Shown here: piece by piece, positions 34,056 to 42,019 of the stretch
Layout: every line of letters starts with the position of its first letter
How positions within the stretch are numbered: the first letter of the stretch is position 1
NCBI RefSeq assembly: GCF_011682065.1
Contig: NZ_VUYU01000018.1
Coordinates: 1 to 64,000 of the forward strand
DNA: 64,000 nt
Direction: 5' to 3'
Origin: Massilia rubra
GTDB lineage: Bacteria; Pseudomonadota; Gammaproteobacteria; Burkholderiales; Burkholderiaceae_D
Notes under the pieces: generated by a model
Seen by the model: the letters and a program-made list of their open reading frames with translations, nothing else
Told to the model about the DNA's origin: nothing
Database searches by the model: none
Made by a program: the position numbers and the translations under genes

Positions 34056-34994
34056 TCAGAATCCTGTCTGGACGAAGCGGCTTTGGAAGCCCAGGCCGCG
34101 AAAGAATGACGAGAGCGCGCCCATTTGCGTGGGCCCGGGTTTGTGGATGAACAGGTAGCCCGCCAGGCTGCCCGTGTGCGCAACAAAAATGCCGTCGGCC
34201 CCGTAGCGCGCCTGGTTCTTGAGCAGCACGCCCAGGTTGCGCTTGGGGATGGCATCCTGCCCCAGCACCGCGCTGACCGTGGCGCAGGCGGCAATCGCAC
34301 CGAGGTCCCCGCGCAAGAAGGCATCGACGGCGTTATCGAGGTTGGCGGTGTAGGGCGTCAACCGTTCCTGGTACAGCGTGAGCAGGCGCGCACCGGTTTT
34401 TTCGGTATCGATGCGGTTGCCCTCGTCGATGTAGCAGGCGTGAAAAGTAGGGGCGCTGCCAAAGCACTGCACCACTTGCTGGCGCCCGCTCAGGTACAGC
34501 GCGTACGTCTCCAAAAACACGCTGTCGGAGCGCTCGATCGCGCGCAGCGTGGCCGATATCGATTCGCCGCATGACGCAATGCCGAAGATCGCGTCCAGGC
34601 AGCGGATGGTGGCCACGATGTCGGCCGTCGAACTGGCCATGCCTTTCCCTTCCAGCAGTTCCGAATCGTGGCTCCAGGTCCCGGGCGGCAGCTGCCTGCC
34701 GTGCCGGGCAAGGTAATGGGCGATCGCTTGCCGGCATTTGGTTTTGGTGGCCAGTGCGTTGTCCGCGCCGGCGCGCTCGCCATGCGTGAAGTGCATGCAG
34801 CTGTATTTTTTGACCGGTAGCGAGATCAGGCTGATCTGGGCGGCGCCATTCTCGATGTACGGGCCTTGAATCAGCTCGCCCAGGGTGCCGTGGCAGATCC
34901 CGCTGCTGATCGCTTCCGCCGTGCCGGCATGCCAGGTGAAGTTGGGCCGCGCCGCTGGTGTGTATCTGCTGTCTGCGAAGTCGATGGAAGGCAC
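34056..34994 (-). CDS. GHMP-family kinase (L-threonine/L-serine kinase-like)
   Basis: 312 residues. CHGTLGELIQGP (34-45) and GKGMASSTAD (116-125) are the N-terminal substrate and ATP-binding motifs in the form seen in PduX-type L-threonine kinases; the C-terminal GTxxAGYLF-like segment is SLAGYLFIHK. No cobalamin genes accompany it, so a role in coenzyme B12 synthesis is unlikely. It is the first gene of a leftward operon whose promoter region holds a Fur-box-like dyad (35051-35071). Making O-phospho-threonine or -serine for the next enzyme is the inferred role. Confidence 0.8.
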   Translation of the reverse strand: MPSIDFADSRYTPAARPNFTWHAGTAEAISSGICHGTLGELIQGPYIENGAAQISLISLPVKKYSCMHFTHGERAGADNALATKTKCRQAIAHYLARHGRQLPPGTWSHDSELLEGKGMASSTADIVATIRCLDAIFGIASCGESISATLRAIERSDSVFLETYALYLSGRQQVVQCFGSAPTFHACYIDEGNRIDTEKTGARLLTLYQERLTPYTANLDNAVDAFLRGDLGAIAACATVSAVLGQDAIPKRNLGVLLKNQARYGADGIFVAHTGSLAGYLFIHKPGPTQMGALSSFFRGLGFQSRFVQTGF

Positions 34995-35050
34995 GGGGTC
35001 ATGGCTTTCGTGGTGGAGGTCGAGAGAGAGTTACTTGACTGCTTGGCGTT

Positions 35051-35071
35051 AACGATAATTGATTATCATTA
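35051..35071. promoter_or_regulatory. Fur box between metallophore operon and fur-family gene
   Basis: AACGATAATTGATTATCATTA contains the dyad GATAATtGATTATC, close to the GATAATGATAATCATTATC Fur consensus. It lies 57 bases upstream of the GHMP kinase gene (leftward) and about 60 bases upstream of the fur-family gene (rightward), placed to control both. Confidence 0.8.
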
Positions 35072-35131
35072 GCGAGGCAAGCATTTGTTCGGCTTTATGG
35101 GATAATGGGTTTTTGCTTCAATAGCCTTGCC

Positions 35132-35566
35132 ATGGAACGTTCTACACGCCAGCGGACAGCGATTCGTACTGTCATCGATGCGGCGGCCCGCCCGCTCACG
35201 CCCCAGGAAATCCTCGCCGGGGTACGCGAGACCGTGTCCGAGATCGGCATCGCGACCATTTACCGCAACCTCAAGCTGCTGCTCGACGACGGCACCATCC
35301 AGACCGTGAGCCTGCCGGGCGAAAACGCGCGCTACGAAATGAGCCACGCGGCGCATCACCATCACCACCACTTTCACTGCGTGCCTTGCGACCGGGTGTT
35401 CGACGTGGAAGGTTGCCCGGGTTCGATGGAGAGCCTCGCGCCGGCTGGGTTTGTAATCGACCGCCACGAGCTGACCCTGTACGGCGTCTGCGCCGATTGC
35501 TCGGCGGAGCGCGCGAAGGTGGCGCCGGTGCCGAAGCGCCGGGCGCGTGCGCCGAAGACGCACTAG
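35132..35566 (+). CDS. Fur-family transcriptional regulator
   Basis: 144 residues from the ATG at 35132. The N-terminal winged helix (about 1-70) contains GIATIYRNLKLL. The C-terminal metal-binding part has an unusual run of six His (75-80) followed by FHC, a CVPC pair (83/86), and a second CADC pair (120/123) forming a structural zinc site. This is Fur/Zur/PerR architecture; the nearby box and receptor argue for iron sensing, but a Zur-like role is not excluded. It is divergent from the biosynthetic operon across a Fur-box dyad and likely regulates itself. Confidence 0.88.
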   Translation: MERSTRQRTAIRTVIDAAARPLTPQEILAGVRETVSEIGIATIYRNLKLLLDDGTIQTVSLPGENARYEMSHAAHHHHHHFHCVPCDRVFDVEGCPGSMESLAPAGFVIDRHELTLYGVCADCSAERAKVAPVPKRRARAPKTH

Positions 35567-35587
35567 CCCGTTCTTCGCGTGGGGCGC

Positions 35588-37051
35588 TTACACCCTGAAC
35601 TTCCTCCCGCCCCACAGCATTAGCACAACCGCTCCCGCCAGCAGCCACAAATACCCCACCGCGCCGCCAATACTGCCCGCCACGCCGTCCAGCGGCCGGT
35701 CCGCCTCGAAGCGCGGAATCTTGTCGTGGTCGGTAAAGTTCATCCGGCCCGCACAGCCCTGGCACGCATTGGTCGGATTGGCCGCTTCGGCCATCGCGCG
35801 CGGCCAGAAGAACGCGCGCAGTTCATCGGTGTACTCGCCGGTGCGCTTCAAAAAGCGCTTGTGCCGTTCCACGCCGGTCCCCGCAGCCTGCTGCAGCAAG
35901 GTGTCGAACACCAGCGCCGGCGACAGCCAGCGCAGCGTGGCCGCCTTGCCGGCAGCGACATCGTTCTGGCGCGCCGCCGCCCCGGCGCGCTGCGCCACCT
36001 GCCGCTCCACCGCCTGCTGCACCGCGATCTGCTTGGTCGCATACGACACCTGGCCAACCCGGTCGGCGGCCGCCGCATACGCCGGATCGGCCCGCGCGAA
36101 CGCAACGAACAGCGCATCGCGATCGGCCGGCTTGAAGTCGTTCGCGCGGCGCAGGTCGTCGAGGTACAGCAGCGGCGACGGCGCCGGATACGCCATGTCG
36201 ATGACCAGCGCGCCCGCCGCCGACACGAAGAACGTCAATCCGATCCACACCGACACCAGCCGCAGGTAACTGCCAACCACCCCGATCCGGCTTGCCACCA
36301 GCGCCGTCAGCGCCACCCAGAACAGGGTGAAGCCGGCCGTTGCCGCGCCCAGCAACAGCATGGTGTCCATCGTCTGCGGGCTCCAGCAGGGCGTACCCGC
36401 CACCAGCAGGGCCAGCACCGTTGCCCCCAGCGTGAACGGCACGCACACAACGGCGGCCACGCCGAATTTGAGCATCACCAGTTGGCGGAACGACGGCAGT
36501 TGCGCCGCCATCAGCCGCAGCGCGCCGGAGTCGCGTTCGGCCGCCAGGCGCGAAGCGCCGATGGCGATCAAGGCCAGCGGCAGCACATACACCAGCACGA
36601 ACGACAGGTCGAAGTCTCCCAGGCTCAGGATGCGCGGGTTGATGAAGTCGAAAGCGGCCGCCGGCGGCGCCACGTAGTCGAGATCCGTCTTGATATAGAA
36701 CGGCAGCAGCCGTGACTGGCCGATGGCGATGCCCGCCAGCGGCGACGGCGGCTTGACCGCATACGCGGCCAGGCCGTAACGCATGTAGCCGGCGGCGTCG
36801 GACGGGTCCTGCCAGTACGGCAGCACCGCATCGAACGGGCGCCTGTAGCGCGCCACGTCGGCCTGCTGCCTCGCCACCTTGGCCGCCGCGTTCACCTTCA
36901 CCCGGTCCACGGTGGCCTGCTGCGCGTCGGCGTTGGCCTGGCCGTTGATCGCCCCCCAACTCAGTGCCGCAAACAGCAACGCGCCGATGATCCACGTGAA
37001 GCGCGCCTTGAGCAGCATCGCCAGTTCGAAGCGGAACAGTGCGCGCGTCAT
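35588..37051 (-). CDS. ABC-2 type exporter permease (second subunit)
   Basis: 487 residues. An N-terminal membrane helix is followed by a large periplasmic region (about 35-155), then a cluster of hydrophobic helices, a second soluble loop and a final C-terminal helix before GGRKFRV. The layout matches the NosY/DUF3526-type permeases of ABC-2 exporters. The start at 37051 overlaps the stop of the partner permease by four bases. These two permeases and the ATPase form one unit opening toward a TonB receptor across a Fur box, suggesting iron-regulated export or receptor-linked processing. Confidence 0.82.
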   Translation of the reverse strand: MTRALFRFELAMLLKARFTWIIGALLFAALSWGAINGQANADAQQATVDRVKVNAAAKVARQQADVARYRRPFDAVLPYWQDPSDAAGYMRYGLAAYAVKPPSPLAGIAIGQSRLLPFYIKTDLDYVAPPAAAFDFINPRILSLGDFDLSFVLVYVLPLALIAIGASRLAAERDSGALRLMAAQLPSFRQLVMLKFGVAAVVCVPFTLGATVLALLVAGTPCWSPQTMDTMLLLGAATAGFTLFWVALTALVASRIGVVGSYLRLVSVWIGLTFFVSAAGALVIDMAYPAPSPLLYLDDLRRANDFKPADRDALFVAFARADPAYAAAADRVGQVSYATKQIAVQQAVERQVAQRAGAAARQNDVAAGKAATLRWLSPALVFDTLLQQAAGTGVERHKRFLKRTGEYTDELRAFFWPRAMAEAANPTNACQGCAGRMNFTDHDKIPRFEADRPLDGVAGSIGGAVGYLWLLAGAVVLMLWGGRKFRV

Positions 37052-38433
37052 GGCTGCACTCCCTTGGCTGCGCGCCAGGCGGCAAGGCCGGCCAGCACGC
37101 ACCATCCCAACAGCAGTAGCAAGGGCGCCGCCGCATTCGCCAGTACGCTGCCGAGTGGCGGCGCGCAGTAGGCAAACGCCGGCACCGATTCCCAGAACTG
37201 CTTGCCGGTCGACTTGCTGGCGTCTTCGTGTTCCGTATGTCGCATCAAATCTCCATTGAGGCGGTTGACCATCGCGCGCCGGTAGGTTTCGGCGGCTTCG
37301 ATGAAATGCCGGTGCTGGTAAAAGTCGGTGCCTGCGACGGCCGCGCCGGACGCTTGCAGCGCCACCGTCGGCGTAAAGGCGCCCAGCCAGCCGAAAGTGC
37401 GGTCCTGCTGTTCCACCGAATCGTAGAAGCGTCCCAGCACGCGGTCGAACACCGCATGCGATTCGCGTTCCGACTGGTCGAGCTGCGCGGCGCGCACATT
37501 GCTCACCTTGGCCTTGATCAGCGCCTGGCGCCGCGCTTCCCATTTGTCGGCCCCTTCGTACGCGGGCGACTCGCTCTCGGTACGATTGCGCACCTCCTGG
37601 TACGACGGCACCGGCGCGAGCACCTGCGCCGCATTGCCGGCGGCGCGCGGCAGCACCACGCACAGCACCAGCCAGAGCACCAGCATGATGGTCAGCGCCG
37701 CGCGCGCGCTCGGCGCCTTGAGCGACACCGCCAGTGCGATCAACAAGAACACCAGCAGGTACAAGAAGTTCAACAGGCTCCAGATGGCCAGCCGGCCGGC
37801 ACCGCCCCAGCCGGCGTCGGGCAGGGCCTGCAAGGCGTAAGACCCCATCGCCACCACCGGCGCGAGCGCCATGCACACCAGCAGGCCCACCATCACCGCG
37901 AAGCGCGACAGCAGCAGCTGTCCCGGCGTGGCGCCGTTACCGAAGGCCATGCGCAAGGTGCCGCGCTGGCGGTCCTGGGCAAAGCCGGCAAAGCCGAGCA
38001 GGATCGCGAACATCGGCCCGAGAACTTCGAGCACCTGCGCCACCGACGCGGCGCTGCGCATGATCGGATCGGCATCCTGGTTGGGGCGGAAAATCATTTC
38101 GTTGCGCTTGTGCGCTTCCAGCCAGACCGACAGGCCGACAAACGGCTCGATGCCGGGCGCCAGCACCTGCAGCGGCGACGACGGCTTGACCGCCCACACG
38201 CCGAAGTGGGCGGCGCTGTGCGGGTCTTTCTGGCCCTGGGCCAGCCAGCGCGCGCGCTCGGATGCGGCAAAGCGGGTGCGCTCGTCGGCCATGCGCGCTG
38301 CGCTGTTCATCGACGCGAAAAACACGATCAGCAGCAGCAATGGCGCCAGCATGGCCACCCAGCGCAGGCGCGGTTCGCGCCACAGGCGCCGGGCTTCGGC
38401 GCGCAGCAGCGCCGCATGCAGGGTTGCGCTCAT
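37048..38433 (-). CDS. ABC-2 type exporter permease (DUF3526-like)
   Basis: 461 residues: one N-terminal helix, a large periplasmic domain, a bundle of membrane helices (about 140-285), another periplasmic domain and a C-terminal helix. The stretch GTDFYQHRHFIEAAETYRR is typical of DUF3526 proteins, which are often encoded beside TonB-dependent receptors. Four-base overlaps join it to the ATPase gene upstream and the second permease downstream. Substrate not known. Confidence 0.85.
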   Translation of the reverse strand: MSATLHAALLRAEARRLWREPRLRWVAMLAPLLLLIVFFASMNSAARMADERTRFAASERARWLAQGQKDPHSAAHFGVWAVKPSSPLQVLAPGIEPFVGLSVWLEAHKRNEMIFRPNQDADPIMRSAASVAQVLEVLGPMFAILLGFAGFAQDRQRGTLRMAFGNGATPGQLLLSRFAVMVGLLVCMALAPVVAMGSYALQALPDAGWGGAGRLAIWSLLNFLYLLVFLLIALAVSLKAPSARAALTIMLVLWLVLCVVLPRAAGNAAQVLAPVPSYQEVRNRTESESPAYEGADKWEARRQALIKAKVSNVRAAQLDQSERESHAVFDRVLGRFYDSVEQQDRTFGWLGAFTPTVALQASGAAVAGTDFYQHRHFIEAAETYRRAMVNRLNGDLMRHTEHEDASKSTGKQFWESVPAFAYCAPPLGSVLANAAAPLLLLLGWCVLAGLAAWRAAKGVQP

Positions 38434-39149
38434 CGCGCCAGCTCCGCAATGTAGACCTGTTCCAGCGTCGCGTGCTCGGTCGTCTGCGGATCAATTTCGC
38501 GCTCGATGCGTCCCGCGTGCAGCACGCCGACGCGGGTGGCCACTTCCTTGATGCGGTACAGGTCATGCGTGGCCATGAGGATGGCGACGCCGCGCTGCGA
38601 GGCGGCGCGCAACAGGCCGGACAGCTCGGAGGCGGCCAGCGGATCGAGCCCGGAGGTGGGCTCATCTAACAGCAGCAGCTTGGCGTCGCGCGCCATCGCA
38701 ATCGCAATGCCGACCTTCTGGCGCATGCCTTTCGAGTAGTTGCGCGCGTGCCGTTCGTGCGCGTCGGCGCGCAGGCCGGACTCGGACAGCAAGCGGCGCA
38801 GGGTGGCGTCGTCCAGGTCCCGTGACGCCAGCAGCGAAAAATAGCGCAGGTTTTCCAACCCGCTCAGCTCCGGATAAATCGCCACCTGTTCGGGCAGATA
38901 GGCGATCGCGCTGCGCGTGCGGGCCGCGTCGCCGGCCACCGGTTCGCCGCACACATGGATGCTGCCGCCGTCCGGCTGCAGGAAGCCGAGGATCAAATTG
39001 AGCGTCGTGGTCTTGCCGGCGCCATTGGGCGCGAGCAGCGCGTACACCTCGCCGGCCTGCAAGGTGAGCGAGAGGCCGTTCAGGGCCACGCGTTCGCCGA
39101 AACGGCGCGTGACGTTGTCCATCTGGAGGGCTGGTTTCATCATGTCCAT
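38430..39149 (-). CDS. ABC transporter ATP-binding protein
   Basis: 239 residues with a complete nucleotide-binding domain: Walker A around LAPNGAGKTTT, the signature motif as NYSKGMRQKVG, Walker B LLLLDEPTSGLDP and the switch His in ATHDL. It is the first gene of a three-gene ABC-2 exporter unit. The start at 39149 lies about 45 bases from a Fur-box dyad shared with the divergent TonB receptor gene. Confidence 0.93.
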   Translation of the reverse strand: MDMMKPALQMDNVTRRFGERVALNGLSLTLQAGEVYALLAPNGAGKTTTLNLILGFLQPDGGSIHVCGEPVAGDAARTRSAIAYLPEQVAIYPELSGLENLRYFSLLASRDLDDATLRRLLSESGLRADAHERHARNYSKGMRQKVGIAIAMARDAKLLLLDEPTSGLDPLAASELSGLLRAASQRGVAILMATHDLYRIKEVATRVGVLHAGRIEREIDPQTTEHATLEQVYIAELAR

Positions 39150-39194
39150 GTGGTTGGCTTAACTAAAAGATTGCGAAAGTGTCGGGGACTATAC

Positions 39195-39214
39195 GATAAT
39201 GAGAACTTATTATC
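39195..39214. promoter_or_regulatory. Fur box between ABC exporter and TonB receptor
   Basis: GATAATGAGAACTTATTATC is a symmetrical dyad with GATAAT and ATTATC half-sites. It lies 16 bases before the GTG of the receptor gene and 46 bases before the ATPase gene on the other strand. Confidence 0.82.
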
Positions 39215-39229
39215 AATAGGAGTCTAGCC

Positions 39230-41422
39230 GTGAAACTGAAAAAGCTGCCTTGCGCACTGCTTTGCCTGTACAGCCCTTTGGTGGTGTATGCCGACGATGC
39301 GCCGCCGCCGATGCAGGTGGTCGTGATCGACAGCGCCCGCGCGCCGGCCGGCAGCGACAGCACGGCCCTTGGCAGCCGCCTCGACCTGACCCTGCGCGAA
39401 ACGCCAGCCTCGGTCGAGGTGATCGACAGCGCCCTGATCGACGTGCGCGGCGCGCGCAGTCTCGATGAAGCGGTGCGCGGCGCGGTCGGCGTCACCCAGG
39501 GCGGGAATGCCACTTCGCCGTCGCAGACGTCGTCGCGCGGTTTCAGTGCGGGCTTTGTCAGCTATCTGTACGACGGCAGCCGCATCGCCGTGCCGACCAT
39601 GAGCGCGCGTACCCAGGACACATTCAATGTCGAGCGCATCGAAGTGCTCAAAGGCCCGGCCTCGCTAATGTCGGGCGATGGCGCGATCGGCGGCGCGATC
39701 AATTTCGTGACCAAGCGGCCCGACCGCGCGCAGGCGGCCAGCGAAGCGATGGTCTCGTACGGGAGCTTCAATACCTGGCGGCTCGGCGCGGGCATCAACC
39801 GCCCGCTCGGCGAAACGCACGCGGTGCGCATCGACTACAGCCACCAGCAGACCGATGGCCATATCGACCGCAACAAGCAGCGCTACGACAGCCTGGCCCT
39901 GGCCACCACCAGCGCGCTCACGCGCGACATCACGCTCGACCTGAGCCTCGATCTGCTGTCCGATAACGTGAACGCGTACCAGGGTTCGCCGCTGGTGCCG
40001 CGCGCGCTGGCGTTTGACCCCAGCGGCGCGGTCAGCGATGCCGGCGGGCGTGTGATCGACCGCCGCCTCGCCTTCAAGAACTACAACGTCGACGACGCTG
40101 TAATGGAGTCCGACAGCGCGTGGGCGCGCGCCAAGCTGACCTGGAAGCTCGCTCCCGACTGGACCTTGCGTAACGAACTGTCTTACTACACGGCCGACCG
40201 CAGCTGGCGCAATGCCGAAAGCTACACCGTCAGCGCGCCGCGCCAGGTGGTGCGCGACCTGGTCGGCGTCACGCACGACCACCAGGTGTTCGGCAACCGG
40301 CTCGACCTGTCTTACACCGGCAAGCTGGCCGGCATGAAGCATCGCTTCGCCGCTGGCGCGGAATACAGCAAAACGCGCTTTGCCACCCAGCGCAGCTTCT
40401 CCAATGGCGCCGCCGCCGCAAATGCGGCATTGGCCGTGGACCTGTTCGATCCCGCCTACGGCAGCTACGACGCGCTGAGCGCCAACAGCGCGCTGTACAG
40501 CGGCGCCGGCAACCGCACCAATTTTTCAACCAGCATTCCGACCGCCTCGCTGTACCTTGAGGATGCCTTGTGGTTGACCGACCAGTGGACCATCGTCGCC
40601 GGCCTGCGCCAGGACCGCGTCAAGCTTGGCCGCCGCACGGCGGACCTGAACACCGGCGTGGCCAGCGCCTATTCCCAGACCTACGATCCGCGCTCGCTGC
40701 GCATCGGCGCCGTGTATGCGCTCGACAAGGACCTGTCGGTCTACGCGCAGCACACCAACGCCTCGGCGCCGGTCGGCTCGGGCAACCTGTTGCTGCTGTC
40801 CGCCGCCAATGCCGCCTTCGAACTGTCGAAAGGCACGCAGAGCGAAATCGGCATCAAGCAGTCGCTGTTTGGCGGCAGCGTCGACTACACGCTGGCGCTC
40901 TACAAGATCGGACTCGATAACATCCTTTCGCGCGACGCGGCTGTGCCGACCCTGACCGTCAACAGCGGCAAGCAATCCTCGCGCGGGGTGGAGCTGGCGG
41001 CGGCGTGGCGGCCAACGCGCCAGGTGAGCATCAACGGCAACGTGGCCGTGCTGGACGCCCAGTTCGACCAACTGATCGAAGCGGGCAATGTGTCACGCGC
41101 GGGTAACCTGCCGCCCAACGTCGCCAAGAAAACCGGCAACCTGTGGGTCGACTACAAGGTGGACCAATTGCCGCTCAAGCTGGGCGCAGCCCTCAATTAC
41201 ACGGGCGAGCGTTACACCAACAACGCCAACACGATCCGCATGAACGGCTTCGCCACGGCCGACGTGTACGCGAGCTGGCGTCTCGGTTCCGGCGACCTGA
41301 CCCTGCGCGTGCGTAACCTGGGCGACAAGCTGTATGCCGGCTGGAGCGGGGCCAACGTGAACAGCCAGGTCATCCTGGGCGCGCCGCGTAGCGCCGATCT
41401 GACCTACCACGCGCGGTTTTAG
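39230..41422 (+). CDS. TonB-dependent siderophore receptor
   Basis: 730-residue outer-membrane receptor that takes up a ferric chelate using TonB energy. GTG start with TAGGAG at 39217-39222. A signal peptide (about 1-22) is followed by a plug domain (about 30-165) with RETPASVEVID and the VLKGPASLMSGDGAIGGAINF motif. A 22-stranded barrel ends in the aromatic HARF terminus. There is no N-terminal signalling extension of the FecA/FpvA kind. The Fur box just upstream and the metallophore operon nearby suggest it imports that product, which is inference. Confidence 0.94.
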   Translation: MKLKKLPCALLCLYSPLVVYADDAPPPMQVVVIDSARAPAGSDSTALGSRLDLTLRETPASVEVIDSALIDVRGARSLDEAVRGAVGVTQGGNATSPSQTSSRGFSAGFVSYLYDGSRIAVPTMSARTQDTFNVERIEVLKGPASLMSGDGAIGGAINFVTKRPDRAQAASEAMVSYGSFNTWRLGAGINRPLGETHAVRIDYSHQQTDGHIDRNKQRYDSLALATTSALTRDITLDLSLDLLSDNVNAYQGSPLVPRALAFDPSGAVSDAGGRVIDRRLAFKNYNVDDAVMESDSAWARAKLTWKLAPDWTLRNELSYYTADRSWRNAESYTVSAPRQVVRDLVGVTHDHQVFGNRLDLSYTGKLAGMKHRFAAGAEYSKTRFATQRSFSNGAAAANAALAVDLFDPAYGSYDALSANSALYSGAGNRTNFSTSIPTASLYLEDALWLTDQWTIVAGLRQDRVKLGRRTADLNTGVASAYSQTYDPRSLRIGAVYALDKDLSVYAQHTNASAPVGSGNLLLLSAANAAFELSKGTQSEIGIKQSLFGGSVDYTLALYKIGLDNILSRDAAVPTLTVNSGKQSSRGVELAAAWRPTRQVSINGNVAVLDAQFDQLIEAGNVSRAGNLPPNVAKKTGNLWVDYKVDQLPLKLGAALNYTGERYTNNANTIRMNGFATADVYASWRLGSGDLTLRVRNLGDKLYAGWSGANVNSQVILGAPRSADLTYHARF

Positions 41423-41527
41423 GCCGGTTTTGTTACGGACGGCTTAAAGGAGCACCTGTTTGCTGTGGCGAAGCCGAAAATCAGGGTAAGATTGCCGTTC
41501 TTATCAACTTGCAAACCGGAGTACACC

Positions 41528-41983
41528 ATGAGTTTCGACAACTTTCTGACTCGCCTGAAAACCAAAGCCGGTGAAATGAAAACGGAAGTACTGAAATTCA
41601 AGAACAAGGATTTCATGAACGCGGCCATGGCCGGTTCGGCGCTGATCGCCATGGCCGACGGTAGCATCACATCGGACGAGAAGCAAAAAATGGTCAAGTT
41701 CATCGAGACCCACGACGCGCTGTCGGTCTTCACGACCAATGATGTGATCAAGGCTTTCCAGGAACACGTGGGCCAGCTCGAATTCGACAAGGATATCGGC
41801 GAATCGAAGGCTTACCAGGCACTGGGCAAGATGAAATCGAACGCCGAAGCGGCGCGCCTGCTGGTGCGCATGGTGATCGCCATCGCATCGGCCGACGGCA
41901 ATTTCGACGCCCGCGAAAAAGCGGTTGCGGTCAAGATCTGCAAGGAACTGGGCGTCCCCCCGGCCGAATTCGAACTGGCATAA
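41528..41983 (+). CDS. TerB-like tellurite resistance protein
   Basis: 151 residues, all helical. Two internal repeats contain the acidic metal-binding pattern of TerB: IAMADGSITSDEKQKM and IASADGNFDAREK. The start at 41528 follows GGAG at 41519-41522 and drops 21 upstream in-frame codons. Other ter genes are absent, so this is probably a stand-alone TerB paralogue with a stress or metal-sensing role. Confidence 0.88.
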   Translation: MSFDNFLTRLKTKAGEMKTEVLKFKNKDFMNAAMAGSALIAMADGSITSDEKQKMVKFIETHDALSVFTTNDVIKAFQEHVGQLEFDKDIGESKAYQALGKMKSNAEAARLLVRMVIAIASADGNFDAREKAVAVKICKELGVPPAEFELA

Positions 41984-41988
41984 AAAAT

Positions 41989-42011
41989 GGGGTGGGCGCG
42001 ATGCCCACCCC
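41989..42011. terminator. Bidirectional terminator between terB-like and M28 genes
   Basis: GGGGTGGGC (41989-41997) pairs with GCCCACCCC (42003-42011). A run of A precedes the stem and a T-rich TTGCTTCTTT follows, so it can stop transcription from both convergent genes. Confidence 0.75.
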
Positions 42012-42019
42012 TTGCTTCT

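Noticed and set aside
35271-35765. Minus-strand frame opposite the Fur-family gene
   Set aside because: It overlaps the well-supported regulator gene and the ABC permease end, with arginine/alanine-rich shadow composition.
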